Shown here: piece by piece, positions 32,500-42,502 of the stretch
How the letters are laid out: every line of letters starts with the position of its first letter
How positions within the stretch are numbered: position 1 is the stretch's first letter
Assembly: GCA_013339895.1 (NCBI GenBank)
Contig: JABACO010000007.1
Location: 9,753,635-9,817,634 of the forward strand
Direction: 5' to 3'
Source of the DNA: Ephydatia muelleri
Lineage: Eukaryota; Porifera; Demospongiae; Spongillida; Spongillidae
DNA length: 64,000 nt
Translations under genes and position numbers: made by a program
Notes under the pieces: model-generated
Databases searched by the model: none
What the model was told of the DNA's origin: nothing
Seen by the model: only the letters and a program-made list of their open reading frames with translations

Positions 32500-35072
32500 G
32501 TCCCTGCAGGATGGCGGTGTTGCATGGCTCTCCGGAAGTGTTCGACAAGAACACCGATATACTGTGAAAGAGTGGATTCTCTATTAGGCGGCCAACAACA
32601 TCAACAACGGCAAAGTTTGCAGATGCAGAGATAGATGGAGGGAACCCCACTCTGGAAGAGGTTCACACGTTATTCTACGCCGGCCAGTCTCCTTTTCTGC
32701 TGTTCTCACAATCAACACGGTGGATTTTAATTATAATATGCTCGTCGATGTCTATCAAACCATCAGGGGTGAACCTTCGCACGTATTCCGGCGAGCGGTT
32801 ACGAGTAGTGGGAGAAGCATCAGTACAGGTGACGTACCGAGGTCAGAAGCATAGCCTAATGATAGCAATCGTTGAAGGTAGTGGTCCGCCCTTGCTCGGA
32901 AGGGATTGGGTGTGCAAGTAAGGGGTGAAACTCGTGGAACCTCAGGATCAAGCGACTGTATTTCACACAGAGTCTACAGGATAACTCAAGGACATTTTAT
33001 CCAAGTACTCCGAGCTGTTCGAAGACACACTGGGTCTCGTCAAAGGCTTAAAGGTGAAGTTAAACGTGAACCCCGGTAGTCGGCCTCGATTTTATAAGCC
33101 CAGGTCTCTCCCATTCGCTCTGAGGGAGAAAATTGAAGCAGAACTCAAGCGGTTGTGCAAAGAGAAAGTCACAGAGCCTGTACAGTTCAGTGAGTGGGCC
33201 ACACCCATCGTGCCTGTTGTAAAGGGGGACGGCAGCAACCGTATGTGTGGGAACTACAAAATAACAGTCAACAGAGCAGCGAGTGTAGAGTCCTACCCCA
33301 TACCACGCATTGAGGACTTTTAGGCCTCAATTGGCAAGGCCAAGGTCTTCTCTAAGTTGGAAGTCTCTCACGCCTACCAGCAGCTAGAGTTAGATGATGA
33401 TTCTAAGGATTTTGTCACCATTTCCACGCATAAAGGACTGTATAGGTACAATTGCCTTCGTTTCGGCGTGGCATCAGCACCAGCTATCTTCCAGCGCAAC
33501 ATGGAAACATTGTTAAGAGACTTGGGCACGTGTGTGTCTACATATGGATGACATATTGGTGTGTGGGTCGACTGAAGGAGAACACTGAATCGAGTGTTGG
33601 AGAGACTGCAGCAAGCGGGTTTAGGCTGAAATTCGCAAAGTGCGTATCCAACGCTCCCTCAGTCGAGTACTTAGGATACGCCATAACTGCCAGCAGTGTC
33701 CGCCCCACAGATAAGGTTTCAGCTCTACTGAAGGCACCAGCACCGAAGAACATGACTGAACTAAAGTCATTTTTAGGCATGTTGAATTATTACAGGAAAT
33801 TCCTGCCACACATCGCATTGACACTGGCCCCACTTCATTCCCTGATGCAAAAGAACAAGTCCTGGATGTGGGGAGGAGAGCAACAAGCAGCTTTCGGTAA
33901 GGTCAAAGACCTGCTGACGTCTACAGAGGTTCTGGTGCACTACGACCCAGAAAGGAAGTTACTCCTCGCCTGTGACGCCTTGCCATACGGGGTTGCGGCG
34001 GTCTTATCACACCAAATGGAGGATGGGTCCGACCCGACGATAGCGTATGCCTCGGGAACTTTAAGTGCAGCAGAAAAAAAGTATGCGCAATTGGAAAAGG
34101 AGGGACTCGCAATCGTGTTCGGCGTGACAAAGTTTCACTAATACCTACTGGGACAAGAGTTCAAGATCCGGTCAGACCACAAGCCGCTCCAGCACATATT
34201 TAGTGAAAACAGAGCCGTTCCAGAGCCGTTCCTCCCTTAGTGTCAGCTCGCATCCAGCGCTGGGCATTGCTGTTGAGCTCTTACCGGTACCACATCTCCT
34301 ATAAAGCAGGCAAGCTTCACGCTAACGCAGATTGTCTGAGCAGATTACCAGTCCAAGAATGCCAGAAATCCGAGGATGAAGTTCAAGGGAAGGAGGTGCT
34401 CATGCTTGAAACGCTGCCCAGTGGCGGGAAACCTTTGTCAGCAAAGGTTAAGGAGGAGCATACCGATAAGGACGAAGTGCTGGCTCGAGTGAAAGGGATG
34501 ATTCTCCTCGGCAAGTGGGATTCCAAAGGGTCGAAACAGGCAGACATGGAACCATACCTCGGACCTGGAACTCAGTCTGGCAGACGGATGCATCCTTTAG
34601 GGAAGTCGAGTGATTGTACCCACCAAGCTGCGACCAGAAGTACTGCAGACACTACACGAGGCCCATCCCGGTGTCGTGAGGATGAAGGCGTTTGCTCGAG
34701 GCACAGTTTGGTGGCCAGGGGTCGACAAAGACATTGATAACAAGTCAAGGCGTTCAGCCACCTCAGCGTGAGGCATGACGCCAGGCCCGAGAGAGAGTGC
34801 AGGTTAAGGAACACAACATCCAGCCAGATGATTGCGCACAAGCCACACGGGAGAGAACGGCTGTTGTAACCAACTGTGGGAGTGGCTCTACCGCAGCCAT
34901 ACCCACTCAATCGGAGGCCACGCCTCCCACAGGCGAAAATGAGGAACGTGATGAAAACATGTCGGAGATGGCAGTAGGCAATGAAGAAGATCACGCAGAG
35001 CAGGGGGGAACTGAAGAAGCAACCATGGTAGAGAAGCCCATTACCCCGCCGCAACCCGAAGTAGTTCTATAA
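32500..35072 (+). mobile_element. Gypsy-type LTR retrotransposon fossil, protease to integrase tail
   Basis: In order: a protease-side region (32620-32920), reverse transcriptase (33030-33560; LKVKLNVNPGSRPRFYKPR, ATPIVPVVKGDGSNRMCGNY, FGVASAPAIFQRNMETLL), the connection region (33640-33860; TELKSFLGMLNYYRKFLP), RNase H (33930-34330; ACDALPYGVAAVLSH, KYAQLEKEGLAIVFGVTKFH, AGKLHANADCLSRLP) and a linker. Most of integrase is lost, and an acidic C-terminal tail (34800-35070) remains. No clear LTR pair was identified by eye. Several breaks; fossil. Confidence 0.8.
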
Positions 35073-35074
35073 TG

Positions 35075-35810
35075 AAGATTCTAGTGCTGCTATGGGATTT
35101 AAGAATGGAGCCAAAACTGAAGTAAGAGCACCTACACATCAGTTCATTTTCTGCTATGCGGGTTGATCTTGCTGCACAGGTACAGGTTCTAGCTGTGTTA
35201 GCAGTTGCTAAAAGCATTTTTTATTGCAGGTGTTAAGTGAGTCTGTTTTACATGCTCTGCATTTAACTGGTGGGTCATTATAAGTCAAATCAACACATTT
35301 ATTGACACCTATGATTCCTTTCTTTGCAGTATTTTGTACGTATTGTTGTACTCATTAAGTTTAACTAAAACACAAACATTTACACTACAATATCGAATCA
35401 TTTGGGAACCACAAGATGTGAAAAAATTGACCACAAATGTAAACAATACAGAATATCTCGATGTGCATTGCAAGTACAACTGAAATATTTTTACTACATA
35501 CAGCTGCCAAGGGAGGCTATATTTCGTTTAAATGGGCGTGGTTCCACGTTTCAAAACATGCTATGTACATTGTTTTATACGCAACTGAACTTTGCTAATT
35601 GAAAAGTAACACTTTTTTTTCAGTTTTCCCCCCTATAAATTAAAGAATACACAATTTACTTTAGGTCTTCCAATTCTGAAGATGGTTCAAGAAGCCATGC
35701 CCTTGGTATAATGCGTTAAAGTGTGTGTGTTCCTGAGCTCCAAGAGCTGCATTGAAACCTTACAAAGGTGATAATAGCTGATTGCGTAAATGTCTATGTA
35801 AACACTGCCA
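35075..35810. other. No gene seen
   Basis: AT-rich spacer downstream of the Gypsy fossil; nothing recognised. Confidence 0.4.
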
Positions 35811-35817
35811 TAAACGT

Positions 35818-36025
35818 TCCGTTCGCTAGTCCTTTTCATTCGTTGCATCATTTCAAGTCCGTTCTTTTTGCTGTATCATTTAAAGTCCGTTCTTTTCGCT
35901 GTATCATTTCAAGTCCGTTCTATTCGCTCTATCGATATCAAAGTTCGTTCTGCTCGCTATAGTCCGTTCCATTTGTTGCATCATTTCAAGTTCGCGCTTC
36001 TCGCTGTATCATTTCAAGTTCTATG
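35818..36025. repeat. Imperfect ~28-bp tandem repeat, about 7 units
   Basis: Units of the form CATTTCAAGTCCGTTCTTTT followed by CGCTGTAT recur from 35818 to 36025 with substitutions and some shortened units. Confidence 0.8.
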
Positions 36026-36159
36026 CACTCATTGTATACAGAGCATGTCATCTACATGCTTCGTGCATTGCTGTGATCCTCTGAAGAGTCACACAAGGAA
36101 ACGTATTCTTGGTGGTGGTAGTCACAGTTTGAGACATAATTCCCAACAGTCTAATCATT

Positions 36160-37555
36160 AAGTTTCCATCGTAAAGTTTCCAACGTTTTACGTTGGCGCC
36201 TAAAGATTTGTCGACAATTGCAGGTGTTAGCGATGGTCCTGAAAAAGAAGCTGATATACCCGAATGCTCTGGGTATGCAAGTAAAACGATGGCATCGATG
36301 GATGTTTGTAGCCAAAACGACGAAGATGACGAAACGGATGCTAGCCACAGTGAACTCGAAGATTCACAAATCACAAATTAGCTGCAATGCAAAGGATACA
36401 GTGATAATGAAGAATTTCGAGGCAATGATAGACACACTGACGATGCAGATGCTGATCCTACGAATGCATTGGTTGATGAAGAAAGCACTCAGAGTGTAAT
36501 AAGTGATACGGAATATTGTGTTGACAACCTATCTAGTGCCAAATTTGAAATTAATAAAGTCAATGAAACTCTTGTTTTTTCAGAGTTTCTCTAGTGTCGA
36601 TAAGAGAAGTGCACAGACAAGGTAAGAATTATACCTTGAGGAAGATCAGAAGACTGGAAGACAGGCTTAGTGCAAGTATTGAGTGTGCTGTTGGGTCAAG
36701 ACCATATCCCGATGACGATGCTGAATGTACTATAATTGCACAACTGAAAGACAAGTTTCATTCTTCCATAAAAAGAAGCGAAAAGGTGCAAATTCTAACT
36801 GTTTTACCATAAAACTGGTCCATAAAAAGAATTTGGCGCCACTAATTACATGGCTAGACAAGCCCAAATTTAAAACCTGGTAGAACTCTGCCAGCCGCTA
36901 CCGAGGAATTAGTGCTTAGTGTGTACCACAATGATGAAGTAAGCAGAACAATGCCTGGAAAAAAAGATTGTGTGTCTGTAATTACTAAAAAGGGTAAGAG
37001 AGAGCACAGACAGAAAAGGCTGCTATTGTGTAACTTAAAAGAAGCTTACCAGCACTTTAAAGTGCTTCATCCCAGCGTTAAAGTTGGATTCTCTACTTTT
37101 GCCAGTCTACGACCAAAAGAATGCGTGCTGGCAGGTTCCAGTGGGACACACACAGTTTGTGTTTGTACTCACCAAAATACCAAGCTATTGTTTATTGGAA
37201 GTAAATTGTCTGTTTAAAGTCATAATGCTTTCACTCACTACAGATACTGCTTGGCTGCCATTATGTGCAATCCTCCCAAGTATTGATTGCTACATGACCC
37301 ACTGCAAACAATGTCCTGGAACAAACAAATTGAAAGAGAAGCTACAACAAATTATGGACAACAACATGATCGACAATATTCAGTACCAACAGTGGACTAC
37401 AACAGATCGTTCAAATTTGATAACAACAATAAAGCAAGTCGATGAGTATTTTATGGAAATGTTGAATAAACTCAAGCAACATGATTTAACACCGCATCCG
37501 CGAGTAATCTGGGTCACCATTTGGGGGCATTTAAAAAAAAAAAAGGTCCGCTAGT
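36160..37555 (+). CDS. Uncharacterised animal transposon-type family, several exons
   Basis: Plus-strand pieces: an acidic leader (36193-36375, SDGPEKEADIPECSG), a basic helix region (36594-36808, NYTLRKIRRLEDRLSASIEC) and the best conserved block at 36912-37195 (KREHRQKRLLLCNLKEAYQH, VGFSTFASLRPKECVLAGSS, GTHTVCVCTHQN). Then, after a probable intron, comes 37240-37500 (CYMTHCKQCPGTNKLKEK, IQYQQWTTTDRSNLITTIKQ). I know these strings from uncharacterised cnidarian, sponge and fish proteins of multicopy families. The CVCTHQN and CxxCPG motifs look zinc-binding and the family is probably a transposase, but I cannot name the superfamily. Frame breaks between 36375 and 36600, and a poly-A run near 37533, suggest a decayed copy. 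Confidence 0.5.
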
Positions 37556-37888
37556 AATGCAGTCGTAAGCACTATATGAAATTCTAGTACAAGAACCTAT
37601 TGGATTATACTAAGAATCTATCCTGTACAAAATGGCTTTGTTGTAGAAGAGATGTACATGCTTTTAATAATGCGGTTCGGTACTCAAAAAGGCATGTACA
37701 AAGTGGATTTTGAATGTTAATACGAATACTAAAACCCTTCCCGATCACGTACTTACTTGTGCTAGAGATAAAAATCACGTTTTTATCCTTTAAACCAACG
37801 CCAATTCTCCAAACAATTGCGATGAAGCTTATGGGACCAGTCCAAATACTGCAGTTAACTAACCACCAATAGTTAATCTACGGGATCA

Positions 37889-38720
37889 ATGGATTCTGCA
37901 GAACAGCCTCATCGTTGCAAATGCAAAGTTGGTTCATGTCCATTGTGTGGCAGCGCATGCAAAAGGTGCGGATGTGCTTACGATGGTGTAGAGCCTGGAG
38001 TGGCGCTTGCTCAGAGTTCTGGGCAACGAGGTCCGAAGCGACTATCGACTGGCAGCGAGCAAAGAGAAGCAGCGAAAAGGGCTAGAATTGAAATAGCAAA
38101 GGCAACAGAACTAGAGGAGCGAACCATTGGGACGGAGCCAACTATCAAACAGGTAGAAACAGTGCATGATCTATGGCAAGCGTTGAATGGAGCCAAGCAA
38201 CCAAGAAGAAGCTGCCTAACGAAGATTTGAGGAAAGGTGATGTGTTGCTAAAGGAATCAGGTGGTTCAGGATGGAGTACGATGGTTCAAAGCGTTCTTGC
38301 AGCAGTGGTTAGATGTGCTGAAATTTTGTATCCAGCAAACTCTGACTCCCTATTAGAAGAAGTTGCCGCCAGACTTTCACAAAGCTCAAGTTCAATTACT
38401 ACAAAGGATGAAAATAGAGTTACTGGTCGAGCATACTTGGAACCATACAAGAAGGACATAAAACGGATGTTTGAGCGAGGAGCTCGTGTTTCCTCAGACA
38501 AAATGAGTCCATGTGCTGTTAGAGGAGCTTCAGTCACTCTATCCTGGTCGCTACACCTTACCTGGGGAGGATGAAATACGTGCAGAAATTACCAAGTTGT
38601 TTGGTAGGAAGAAGGCCAGTGATGAGGACAATGCAGGTAGTGATCATGATGAGAGTGAAAATGAAGCTACAAAAGGAAGAGGAAGCAATCTACCAAAGCA
38701 GTATGTTACACACCTATAGA
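37889..38720 (+). CDS. Cys-rich N-terminal protein of the GWSTMVQS family, transposon-linked
   Basis: ATG at 37889 starts with HRCKCKVGSCPLCGSACKRC, a dense Cys/His segment likely binding zinc, then a basic stretch (AAKRARIEIAKATELEE) resembling a nuclear signal with a helix. A second segment at 38173-38520 reads GDVLLKESGGSGWSTMVQSV, AEILYPANSDSLLEEVAARL and YKKDIKRMFERGARVSS. A third, one frame away from 38513, reads LLEELQSLYPGRYTLPGEDE and IRAEITKLFGRKK and ends with an acidic tail. GWSTMVQS also occurs in inverted repeat B at 23.5-25.5 kb, so both places carry one multicopy family. The frame changes near 38220 and 38516 mean an intron or decay. The catalytic-type NAGCY half found at 21.6 kb is absent downstream here. 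Confidence 0.5.
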
Positions 38721-38724
38721 AGAA

Positions 38725-39215
38725 TAGGTAGAGCGTAATCCCACAATCAAGCCTGCTGAAGCCCTGAGAAATCTGAAGGCTGCACTATGCCTACCACATC
38801 CCTTTGAACACGACAAAGCAATCAAAACCAAAGTTAGTAGTCTAAAGAGAAAAATAAAAGTAAGAGAGAAAGCAAACATTTTGTAATTTTTGTTATCGTT
38901 ATCAATGGTGTGTATGCATGTGTAGACCGATATGCTATTTTATTGAACTGAATAGTTTGCCTCGCGACATTGTGTACAGCTAGCCTGGTTCCAGTGACTG
39001 TAGGGAAGGAGTGCATTCGCAGCCAACACTGGTACAGTTACTAGTGGACTTTTATTCTATAGTATGGATTGATTTACATAAAGTACTTTTTCTGCGCTCC
39101 TATTCAATAACCAGCCGCGCTAGCGCTATATACATTTCCACCCCGATTCATACAACGGTGTTGCTTGTAAAATGATTTTCTACACTAATGACAATCCTAA
39201 AGTCACAATTTCATT
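38725..39215. other. No gene seen
   Basis: Short tail resembling the end of the preceding family to about 38860, then unassigned AT-rich sequence. Confidence 0.4.
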
Positions 39216-39220
39216 TCAGT

Positions 39221-41773
39221 TCATATACTGTGCACTTCTGGAACATTTTGGACGAGCAAAACATCGGATGCCACTGATGTCGACCGGTCACTTGCCAGCT
39301 CGTAGATAGCATGCGGCAGACCAATGGTCCTCTCATTGAGCGCATCAAATGTTGTCTCAAGAGTTGTAGTAATAGTATCCTGTGTCAGAAAAGAAAAATA
39401 ATAATCAGTGGACCTTTTATATTTTAAACCTCCCCCAAATTTTGGCCGTTTTCACCCACTTTACTCGCGGACGCGGTGTTAATAGCTAAGGTACAGGCCA
39501 ACTATGTTCAAGATTTGAAGAGAAATCTAAAGCATTGAGAAGTTTTAGTCATAGCAGATTTCTCAGAAAATTATACTTGTATTGTGCAAGATGCCATCCA
39601 ATCCTACCATTGGCATGCATCACAAGCAACAGTACATCCATTTATGTGCTATTACAAGGATTCTGATGGACAGCTTTTAAGGCATGAGTAACACGGCAAT
39701 AATTGATTTGAATTGCCCTTATTGAATTGATTGCCTTTAAACTCTTACTATTTCCCACAGGTAGCAACATTCAAGACCACTTTTTCACCAATGATAGTCA
39801 ACTGATTGTACATTGTGTATGCGTTTTTTTTTGCACAGCTACCTTGTATGCATTTGCCGATAAACTTAACGTACGCCTTGTTTAACAACTTATGGTTCAA
39901 AACAAAGCCACAGCTATCTATAATGTTTCTATCGATTGGGATTTAGAGAATCTACTAACACGGATATGACAGAATAGTAAACATTGTACCCAGTATAGTG
40001 ATTATCGCCGTTTCTTTTAGCTTGTATACTTAGCGTAGTTATTCGTTCCACCCCCAGACGACAAAAACATTTTTCACAGTTCAACGAATAGATTCGACTA
40101 ATCAAAAGTACACAAACCCTTTGGAACAACCTCCGGCAAAGCCTATAAACCTTTATTCTTAGGTTCTATGCGGCCACTTTGACTGGTTCACGTGATAATA
40201 ATTTCGCGGTAAAATCGCGGCAGGTGTACCACACACTCGATCATTTAGTTGTGCAAGAAACGAGTTTGTCGGAGGGTAAGTTTTGAGTATATAAAATGAT
40301 AGATAAAATGATAGATAATCATAATGATGCCCAATACGCGCACGCACGCACACACACACACACACACTTCGATTATTAAGAAATAAACTATACAATACAA
40401 TGCACAGCTATTTGCGGCCCAATGTTTTGTGGACACTAGGTTCGTTTTCCGAAAAATTGAAATGATGTCATGCCCTTAACAACGACCTTGACAACCGAAG
40501 ACCTTTGGAACGTGAGCTCACTCAAAAACAGTGATGAAATAAACGCCATTTTAACACCCTACAAGGAAAGGAACACCTTTTTTCTATTTGTGTTGCAAAC
40601 CACGAGGCGTAGTGAACTTGCTACGGCAAGCTACGGGCCTTGAAAGCGGGTTAGTCTTAGCGTACCTCTTCGATACAGAAGCGATTCTCCACGCCTGCGA
40701 CAATAGGAAATGAGAAATAAAGGTTGGTTCGTAAAGGGAACTAAAGGTACTAATAGATATTTGTAATGGTTTGTAGCCACATTTTTTTTTTGACAGTGAT
40801 CAAACATACTAAAAGTAAGTACTCTATACCGGTCAGCGCGTGTCAGTCTTCATATGCATTAATTCACACTGCTTAATTAACTTACCTTTCCTCCAATGTT
40901 TGTTCTGGACTAGTGGAAGCCAGTCTTTTCAGGACCCTTGACGCCATCTTCACCTCCACTTTGGTAGGTAGAGTACTGCACTCATGCGTATCAAAGTCAC
41001 CTGCCGTAACGTCCCTCTTGCACCTCTCACATTTCACCATTATGTCCTTCAATAGTGTCTGGACCAAGGGTGGCGCTGGCTTGAGCTGTTGTGGTTGTAT
41101 TGGTGACTGCATGAAGCAGCAAGGGCACTTCACCTCACTGCAGTTAAAGAGCATGAACCAATGGACTAAACAATATGTACAAACCAGTGCTCTACATAAT
41201 AGCTCCAGAGGTTGGCACAGTATATTTAAGCAGATAGGACATTGCAATTGTTCTATGATAGCAGGGTGTTCATGTTCGAAAGTGTCTGGTGATACAGTGA
41301 GTACAGTCTTGGTGGGGCTATCTTCCTAATTTCGGAAATGATTTTATGAGGGCTGTTTTTTGCTGGATGGCCTGTGAGATTCACATGTATGGCTTGTGGT
41401 GATCTGGGATTGCAGATCTGAATGAAGGTACACATGTATTAACTTGTTTAGACATGTAAGTAATATCACAAACCTGGCATTCCTCAGCAGTGTGTTTCTT
41501 CCACTCATAAGGACTTGTACTAACAGTGTAGTGAGAGTGCTGGCATTGTGCTAGAATGCTTCCATCCATAACTTGTTTGCATCGATAACAGAATTTTAGT
41601 GAGTGAATATTGACAGCATCATTGTGAGTATCAATACCAAATACTGAATGTAAATCTGCTGAAAACTCTGTGCATTGGTATGACTGCCTTGCTTTCTTAT
41701 CCCTAGGTGCCACAAGCAAGCGACCACACACCCTGCATCGCTCCTGAACTTTGTTTACATGTACGTGTTCCAT
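39221..41773 (-). CDS. RAG1 N-terminal-half homologue (N-RAG-like), multi-exon
   Basis: Three exons in phase 0 join with GT-AG sites: 41773-41474, 41417-41385 and 41325-40886. Exon 1 has CRVC (13-16), then VFGIDTHNDAVNIHSLKFCY with CYRC (62-65), matching vertebrate RAG1 KVFKID.RGDVDTIHP..FCHNC. The exon 1/2 junction forms WKKHTAEECQ-IC (C99-x2-C102), as in RAG1 WHPHTPSCDIC. Exon 3 holds a RING (CPIC, LLCRALVCTYC, KCPCC) and a C2HC finger (MVKCERCKRDVTAGDFDTHE), in RAG1 order. The RING His is Ala (RAL for KHV). Exon 3 ends in AAG|GTAAGT, so the nearby TAA is intronic. A possible later exon at 39379-39221 follows a strong acceptor (TTTTCTGACACAG), but its phase is unsettled. The catalytic core is not part of this gene. 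Known relatives include the N-RAG-TP element of Aplysia. Confidence 0.8.
39425..40870. other. Probable last intron of the N-RAG-like gene, with a CA tract
   Basis: No coding piece is recognisable here on either strand. A (CA)n microsatellite with CG interruptions lies at 40340-40368. Confidence 0.45.
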
Positions 41774-42502
41774 TCAAACCGCACTTATTATTCATAAAAT
41801 ACACACGCCATGTAAGATGTTAAAAAAAAAAAACTGTGGCTGGTTCTAATCGTTTTAAATATGTCTTTTGATCTGTCCTGTTGATGTTTATAACTTACTT
41901 ACCGAAAACCTATTGTCGCCGTCTGTGCTACGCACGATCAAAGTACCCCCTCTCAGATACCGCCTCTATCACATGGACGTATAAAAAGGATGCGCGGCTA
42001 TTAGAGCAATGTTGTGCATCGTGCGCATATAGGTAATTTTATTAACTGCGGTGGTAGGGTGTACGAAAAAACAAATTAGCTCAAAGCGATGACTTGAAAA
42101 AAGCATGAAATGTGGATCACAAAAAGTACGATTTATAATGAGCTCATTGAGTAATTTTTTTTTAAAGCATTCTAAGGTATACCGTAATGTCCAATTATCT
42201 GAATTGTGTCCAGCCCCAAACAGGAGTGAATGGTTATCATTTCAACTGGCTAATGAACACAGATCACACAGATTTACGCAGATGTTGAGTTGCAGGTTCC
42301 ACTGTCATTGAAATCTATGTACAGAATCAAATTGAAACAAAAATAACCACATGACATTACAATAATTTCATAACCTTGTGCAATGAACACTACACCACAT
42401 ATACGAATTAGCTTGATGTAGGGCTATGAAAAGCCAATGTCTTCTGTTTACACATAAGAACCTGAATAACATGTAACTTTATCTAATCAGCAGATCAAAG
42501 CA
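41774..42502. promoter_or_regulatory. Head-to-head intergenic region between N-RAG-like gene and RAG1-core-like copy 3
   Basis: 729 bp lie between the two opposed start codons (41773 minus, 42503 plus). No gene is visible. If both genes belong to one element or both are transcribed, this would be a shared promoter. No specific promoter motif can be asserted. Confidence 0.4.

Noticed and set aside
34572-35054. 160-codon minus-strand ORF
   Set aside because: Antisense to the Gypsy fossil; no domain.
40882-41247. Stand-alone 121-codon RING gene
   Set aside because: In-phase upstream exons with GT-AG borders restore the RAG1 N-terminal order, and its stop sits inside a perfect splice donor.
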